From: Malassezia japonica
Lineage: Eukaryota > Basidiomycota > Malasseziomycetes > Malasseziales > Malasseziaceae
Assembly: GCF_029542785.1 (NCBI RefSeq)
Contig: NC_083371.1
Coordinates: 124,001-188,000, forward strand
Length of the DNA stretch: 64,000 nucleotides
Direction: 5' to 3'
Part shown: positions 59,611-64,000 of the stretch, one piece after another
How positions within the stretch are numbered: the first letter of the stretch is position 1
Layout of the letters: the number at the start of each line of letters is the position of its first letter
Made by a program: the position numbers and the translations under genes
The notes under the pieces: generated by a model
Seen by the model: only the letters and a program-made list of their open reading frames with translations
Databases searched by the model: none
What the model was told of the DNA's origin: nothing

Positions 59611-60261
59611 ATGCGGGTCTGGCCGTGGCTCGTCGGTGCGGCGCTGCTCGCGGTAGCGGCGGACGCGCGGGCACCCGACGTGCGCGATGTGCGTGACGAG
59701 CTTGCGCGGCACAAGCATCTGCTACAGAAAGAGGCGCAGCGGCCGTGGCGGCCGGCGGATGTGCAGCTCCCCCCGCCGCCGACGGCGACGGCGACGGCGA
59801 CGCCTACCACCACGCCGGGCCTCATTCCCCGTTTCATCGGGGGAGCGGTCGTGTACGGCGCGCAGGCCGTTGGCTACACCATCGGCACGGTGCAGGCCGT
59901 GTCGGGGCTCGTGTACGCGCTCCTCGCCTCGCTCGTCTTCAATCTTGTATATATCCTGAGCGCGACGCTCTATCCCCCCTGGGCCGTGTCGCGGAATGCG
60001 GCCTCGGTCGTGTCCGTGTACCTGTACGAGCTCGGGGCGCCGGTGCGCTATGTCGCACACGCCTTCTACCTGCTGTTTGTGCGCTGGCCGATGCACGCGC
60101 TCTCGTCCGTGATGCATATCGTCTACCAGGCCTATGTGATCCTCGGCGTGGCCATAATCCTCGGCGCGCTGCTTGGCGCCTTTGTCGGCGTGCTGCTCTG
60201 TTTGGAGAACCGCTTGTACGTAGCGCGGCTTCCCCGCGAACGCCCTCCACCGCGTCCATAA
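59611..60261 (+). CDS. Unidentified small membrane protein with signal peptide
   Basis: Single exon, 216 residues. MRVWPWLVGAALLAVAADA looks like a cleavable signal. A short charged and Pro/Thr-Ala-rich segment (residues 25-70) follows. Then come three or four hydrophobic stretches: FIGGAVVYGAQAVGYTIGTV, LVYALLASLVFNLVYILSATLY, a tyrosine-rich amphipathic helix VYLYELGAPVRYVAHAFYLLF, and VILGVAIILGALLGAFVGVLL. The last bears a GxxxG-type pattern. It ends in a basic, proline-rich tail. I do not recognise the family. Its stop lies 19 bp before RFC4 on the same strand. Confidence 0.65.
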   Translation: MRVWPWLVGAALLAVAADARAPDVRDVRDELARHKHLLQKEAQRPWRPADVQLPPPPTATATATPTTTPGLIPRFIGGAVVYGAQAVGYTIGTVQAVSGLVYALLASLVFNLVYILSATLYPPWAVSRNAASVVSVYLYELGAPVRYVAHAFYLLFVRWPMHALSSVMHIVYQAYVILGVAIILGALLGAFVGVLLCLENRLYVARLPRERPPPRP

Positions 60262-60272
60262 TTCCCCACCAG

Positions 60273-60278
60273 ACGCGT
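60273..60278. promoter_or_regulatory. MCB-like ACGCGT immediately upstream of RFC4
   Basis: ACGCGT ends two bases before the RFC4 ATG. The MluI cell-cycle box is the target of MBF-type factors on S-phase genes, and RFC4 is such a gene. Its position inside the presumed leader weakens the case, and the word is common in GC-rich DNA. Confidence 0.3.
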
Positions 60279-60280
60279 CC

Positions 60281-61301
60281 ATGGCGAGCAGTGCAGGGAA
60301 AGGGTACCAGCTGCCGTGGGTGGAAAAGTACCGCCCTCGGCGGCTCGAGGACGTGGTAGGCAATGCGCAGACGGTCGACCGCCTGCGTGTGATTGAAGAG
60401 AATGGCAACTGTCCGCATCTCCTGGTCTCGGTACGTGACGCTTCTGACGCAGGGCCTGCCCGGTATCGGCAAGACGACGAGCGTGCACTGCCTGGCGCAC
60501 GCGCTGCTGGGCGACGCGTACAAAGAGGCGGTACTGGAGCTGAACGCGTCCGACGACCGTGGCATCGACGTGGTGCGCAACAAAATCAAGGTCTTTGCAC
60601 AGAAAAAAGTGTCGCTGCCGCCCGGCAAGCACAAGATCATTATTCTCGACGAGACGGACAGCATGACGCCTGGCGCGCAGCAGGCTCTGCGGCGCACGAT
60701 GGAGATCTATGCGAATACGACGCGCTTTTGCTTTGCGTGCAACCAGTCGAACAAGATTATCGAGCCGATCCAGAGTCGCTGCGCGATTCTGCGCTTTGGG
60801 CGCGTCGCCGACGACGAGCTCCTGCGGCGCCTCGTGCAGATCTGCGACGCGGAAAAGGTCGAGTACGCAGACGAGGGCCTCGCGGCGATCGTCTTTACGG
60901 CCGAAGGCGACATGCGCCAGGCGGTCAACAACCTGCAGTCGACGTGGACCGGCCAGGGCTTTGTGAGCGCGGACAATGTGTTCAAGGTGTGTGACCAGCC
61001 GCACCCCCTCGTCATCCGCGAGATGCTCACGGCGTGCAACAAAGGCGACGTCGACGCGGCGCTCGACAAGCTCGACGAGGTATGGACGCTCGGCTACTCC
61101 TCCCTGGACATTGTCACGACGCTCTTTCGCGTGGTCAAGACGATGGACACGCTCCCCGAGCCGGTCAAACTCGAGTACATTCGCGAGATTGGCTTCACGC
61201 ACATGAAGACGCTCGAGGGCGTCGGCACCCTGCTGCAGCTGAGTGGGCTCGTGGCGCGCCTCGCGCAGCAGGCCATGAACCCCAAGTTGTTTGTCGTATG
61301 A
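60281..61301 (+). CDS. RFC4: Replication factor C small subunit RFC4 (human RFC2 type)
   Basis: Exons 60281..60430 and 60453..61301 around a 22-nt intron give 332 residues. The N-terminal [18 protein letters not shown] is followed by a Walker A created by the splice, [20 protein letters not shown] (the Ile form as in yeast Rfc4). Also present: [18 protein letters not shown], Walker [12 protein letters not shown], the SRC sensor motif in [13 protein letters not shown], and [14 protein letters not shown]. It belongs to the clamp loader that places PCNA on DNA and takes part in alternative checkpoint loaders. The C-terminal collar helices are complete. Confidence 0.95.
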
Positions 61302-61321
61302 ATCATGCATTACATAGATGA

Positions 61322-64000
61322 CTATGAGAGTTGCGCCCGACTGTACGCGCCCCGCGCGTCATCGACCTGGCCTGCCGCCGACGGTGCGCGCCCGCCGAGA
61401 CCTGCACGAAGCTCAGCATTATCCTGACGCAGCTTCAAGTGCTCGTCCTTGAGGCGGCGGAGCATGTTTTCGGTGTTCCGGACAAACTGCACCGCGGTGA
61501 GGTAGTCGTTCTCGAGCTGTGCGGTGCGCTCCTGGTGCGACGCGTTCGCCTCCTCGAGGCGCATCTCGGCGTCCTCGGCACGGTGCCGCAGCGCCTCGAG
61601 CTCCGCCCGCGCGCTCGACGCATCGTGTTTCCGCGCCTCGCTGCGCGTCTGCTCGAGCTGCAGGCTGAGGCGCTCGAGCTGGTCGTGCGCCTGCTGCAGC
61701 TCGGCGGCGGCCTGCTCCGCAGCGTCCTGCTGCTGCTGCAGCTCGCGCTGGAGCTGCGCGGTCTGGCGATCGTGCAAGAACTCGGGGCGCCGCAGCGTCT
61801 CGTCGTCAGGGATCTCGACGTGGTTCTCGGCGAGGAGGCGCCGCAGCGCGAGGTTCTTCACCTGCGCCTCCTCCAGCTCGCGTGCGTGCATTTCGCCGCT
61901 GGTGCGCGCGGTTTGCGTCTGGTCCTTGACCTGCGCGAGCTCGTGGAGTGCCTGTGCGAGCTGCTTGCGCTGCGCAGTAACTTCGCCAAAGAGCTTGTTG
62001 TTGGTGCGCTGGAGCTGGTTGCTGCGCTCCGTCGCCTGCTGGAGGGAGGTGGCCATGGCGTTGACCGCCGCACGCGACTCTTCGTGCAGCTGCCGCATCG
62101 CCTGCGCCTCGTCCTGCAAGGCCTGCACATGCTCGAGGTGCTGCTGCGAAACGTCGCGCGTGTCGACCGACGTGTCGCGCTGCGTGCCTTGCGCCTGCTG
62201 CAGCGCAATCAGCTGCGCAAGGCCGCCGGTCGCCGCGTCGCGGTGCGTCTGCGCCTCGCGCTGCAGGTTGCTCACGATCGACTCGAGCTCGGCGACGACC
62301 GTCGCCTGCTGCTCGAGCTGGTTGTTCTTCATGGCAAGCTCCGCAACGCGCGCCTGCAGATCGGTGCGCAGCTGCATCACCGTCTGGCCCTGCGCCTCGA
62401 CCTGGCGCAGGTGCTCGGCACGCTGCCGCTCGTACTCGGCATTGCGCGCGTGGGCGGCCTGCAGCGCCTCTTGGAACTGCGCAAGAGTCGCCTTGGAGGT
62501 GTCTGCCGAGCGGCTCTTGGACGAGACACTCTGCTCGAGCGTGTCGCGCTCCGCCTGGAACTGCGCCAGGGAGGACGAGAGCGAGGAGATCTGCGCAGTG
62601 TGGTCGCGCAGCAGCGACTCGGTGACGTACGAGTGCTTCTGCAGCGCACTGTACTCGTCGTAGACCTTGATGTGCGCTTCTTCGGCAGCCACCGCACGCT
62701 TCGTCGTCTCGCCCAGGCGGTCCTCGACGAGGGCGCGGAGACGCGCCTCGAGCTTCGCCTGGTCGGCGAGAATGCCGACCTTGCGCTCGAGCTCTGAGTT
62801 CTCTTTGGTGGCGGTCGTCAGCAGCTTTTCAAGCTGCTGCACACGCTGCCGCTCAATATGCACGCGCTCGTCGACATTCGTCGACTCGTTCGCGACGAGC
62901 TTTGCACGGTAGTACGCAGCCTCTTGGAGCGCCGCGACGCGCGCACGTTCTTGCGTCGCGACACGCGCCTCTTCGCCTTTGATCTGCTCGCCGAGGTCGG
63001 CACGCAGCGACGAGACCTGGCTCTTGAGCGTGAGCAGCGACTTGACCATCGCCTCGCGCTCCGAGCCCTCGGCACCCGTGTCGAGCTGCTCGACAGCGAG
63101 CGCGTCGGCACTGTGGGGGAGCACAAAGCCCTGCTTCACGGCGAGCGCCAGCATCGACGAAAGCCACACCTCGCGGCTCGGCGCAGCATCGCTCGCATCG
63201 AGCACAGCGCCACGCTCGCCGACTTCTGACGGGAGCGTCGGCATGCTCGGCGCAGAGCTCAGGCCGGACGTCGGGGGGGGCTGTGGCGGCGGCACGCTCG
63301 GCGGCATCGTGGGGGGGAGCGCCGCAGGCGCACCAAGTATCGGCGCCTCGTCTTGTGCACGGTTCAGGTAGATGGCCGACTGCAGCGGCGGCGCGGCGAG
63401 CGCCACCGACTCGTCGCTCGGCGGCTGACGCGACATTTCCGGCGCACTTTGGAGGAATTCCGGCGCGGCGGCCGGCGGTGCGGCCGGCGACGCGGCCTGG
63501 CCCGCGCTCGGCACCGTGGTCGGAACGGTGGGCGGGACGATGGGTGTCGGTGCGGGCTGCGCGGCCGTGTACGGCGACGGCGCGGGCGGCGCGGCGGCGG
63601 CGTACGTCGAGCTCGTGTCGAGCGCACGCTCCTCCTCGGCAGGCGCAGGCGCCGACGCAGGCGCAGGCGCAGGCGCAGGTACCGGAGCCGGAGCCGGTGC
63701 GTCCTGTGCGCTCGACTTGGAGATGCTGCCGCCCGAGCGTTCTGTCTTGGCCGGGTACTTGATCTTGGTCGTGTCCAAGACGTGCAGGCTCGTCGGGTCG
63801 TCCTGTGCCGACCCTGTGAAAGACTCGCCGCCAATCACCAGGATGCGATTCTGCGCCGTGACCATCGTGTGTCCCGAGCGCCCAAACGGCGCCGGCCCCA
63901 TGTGCGCAAACATGAACCAGCGGTGGCTCGTGATCTTGAACGAGGCGAGGTCGCCGAGGTCGTTGCCGTCGACGCCGCGGCCGCCAAAGATGTACATGAT
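61322..64000 (-). CDS. Kelch-repeat/coiled-coil cell polarity protein (TEA1/KEL1-like), N-terminus outside the window
   Basis: The frame enters from the right edge and runs 892 codons to a stop at 61322-61324. Inside the window it starts with the end of a kelch propeller (MYIFGGRGVDGNDLGDLASF, GRSGHTMVTAQNRILVIGG), so earlier blades lie beyond 64000. A Pro/Ala-rich linker of about 200 residues follows, with Ala-Pro dipeptide repeats. The last ~590 residues are a nearly unbroken coiled coil rich in Gln, Glu, Ala and Leu (LRADLGEQIKGEEARVATQE, LEQTRSEARKHDASSARAEL). Kelch head plus long coiled coil is the Tea1/Kel1 design: cortical landmarks that ride microtubule ends or guide formins. Confidence 0.85.
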   Translation of the reverse strand: MMYIFGGRGVDGNDLGDLASFKITSHRWFMFAHMGPAPFGRSGHTMVTAQNRILVIGGESFTGSAQDDPTSLHVLDTTKIKYPAKTERSGGSISKSSAQDAPAPAPVPAPAPAPASAPAPAEEERALDTSSTYAAAAPPAPSPYTAAQPAPTPIVPPTVPTTVPSAGQAASPAAPPAAAPEFLQSAPEMSRQPPSDESVALAAPPLQSAIYLNRAQDEAPILGAPAALPPTMPPSVPPPQPPPTSGLSSAPSMPTLPSEVGERGAVLDASDAAPSREVWLSSMLALAVKQGFVLPHSADALAVEQLDTGAEGSEREAMVKSLLTLKSQVSSLRADLGEQIKGEEARVATQERARVAALQEAAYYRAKLVANESTNVDERVHIERQRVQQLEKLLTTATKENSELERKVGILADQAKLEARLRALVEDRLGETTKRAVAAEEAHIKVYDEYSALQKHSYVTESLLRDHTAQISSLSSSLAQFQAERDTLEQSVSSKSRSADTSKATLAQFQEALQAAHARNAEYERQRAEHLRQVEAQGQTVMQLRTDLQARVAELAMKNNQLEQQATVVAELESIVSNLQREAQTHRDAATGGLAQLIALQQAQGTQRDTSVDTRDVSQQHLEHVQALQDEAQAMRQLHEESRAAVNAMATSLQQATERSNQLQRTNNKLFGEVTAQRKQLAQALHELAQVKDQTQTARTSGEMHARELEEAQVKNLALRRLLAENHVEIPDDETLRRPEFLHDRQTAQLQRELQQQQDAAEQAAAELQQAHDQLERLSLQLEQTRSEARKHDASSARAELEALRHRAEDAEMRLEEANASHQERTAQLENDYLTAVQFVRNTENMLRRLKDEHLKLRQDNAELRAGLGGRAPSAAGQVDDARGAYSRAQLS

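Overview
The window reads as nuclear DNA of a very compact, GC-rich fungus. About 45 protein genes fill both strands with almost no spacer. They are ordinary single-copy fungal housekeeping genes: retromer VPS35, NEO1 flippase, TAF6, eIF4B, RFC4, UNG, REI1, GTR1, RIT1 and others. A sphingolipid C9-methyltransferase, an NVJ2-type lipid-transfer protein, a sedolisin protease, extreme compaction, tiny introns and one short AT-rich island in an otherwise GC-rich sequence together suggest a basidiomycete yeast of the Malassezia type. That placement is inference; no marker gene in the window fixes it. I see no transposon, rRNA, confident tRNA, CRISPR array or virus.

Layout. 1-7 kb: a gene cut by the left edge, CUE3/ASCC2-like, REI1, ubiquitin-eL40, an RBM26/27 (Rmn1)-like RNA-binding protein, ribosomal eL20. 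7-15.6 kb: VPS35 and NEO1 head to head, then a membrane RING-CH E3 ligase. 15.6-16.3 kb: the largest gene-free interval, holding a core of about 500 bp near 80% AT, my candidate centromere. 16.3-30 kb: eIF4B, MTD1, TAF6, a lactonase-fold protein, a Pep12-like syntaxin, prolyl oligopeptidase, TMA20/MCT-1, a mitochondrial membrane protein, YUH1-type UCH, UNG and beta-carbonic anhydrase. 30-40 kb: QCR10-like, ADH6/7-type dehydrogenase, COQ10, TMA23, cis-prenyltransferase, histidine phosphatase, Vps3844-like protein, ORT1-like carrier, NADP isocitrate dehydrogenase. 40-50 kb: a 1082-codon frame joining a degenerate AMP-ligase-like membrane protein to a six-hairpin glycosidase, RIT1, sedolisin, ESS1 and an unknown disordered protein. 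50-64 kb: sphingolipid methyltransferase, a HExxH protein, NVJ2, GTR1, a CCDC90 protein, PDX3, an IZH receptor, a small membrane protein, RFC4, and a kelch/coiled-coil polarity protein cut by the right edge.

The most striking signal is the introns. I resolved 43 coding introns by reading frame and protein continuity. Twenty-five are exactly 22 nt and none is shorter. All 25 share one layout: GT at the start, CTNAY at intron positions 14-18, AG at 21-22. Longer introns sit mainly in ribosomal, translation and dehydrogenase genes and in the two genes flanking the AT-rich core. Splicing at this scale also creates a 10-nt internal exon (ORT1-like carrier) and a 4-nt first coding exon (eIF4B).

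Gene packing is equally extreme. Two convergent pairs have stop codons that touch (52583/52584 and 58382/58383), another overlaps by 23 bp, and many divergent pairs have only 26-61 bp between start codons. Functionally the window leans toward mitochondria (QCR10, COQ10, IDP, ORT1, CCDC90, UNG), membrane lipid handling (NEO1, NVJ2, sphingolipid methyltransferase, cis-prenyltransferase, IZH), translation and RNA (eL40, eL20, eIF4B, REI1, TMA20, TMA23, RIT1) and endosome/vacuole traffic (VPS35, syntaxin, GTR1, Vps3844-like). There is no sign of operons or of a functional gene cluster.
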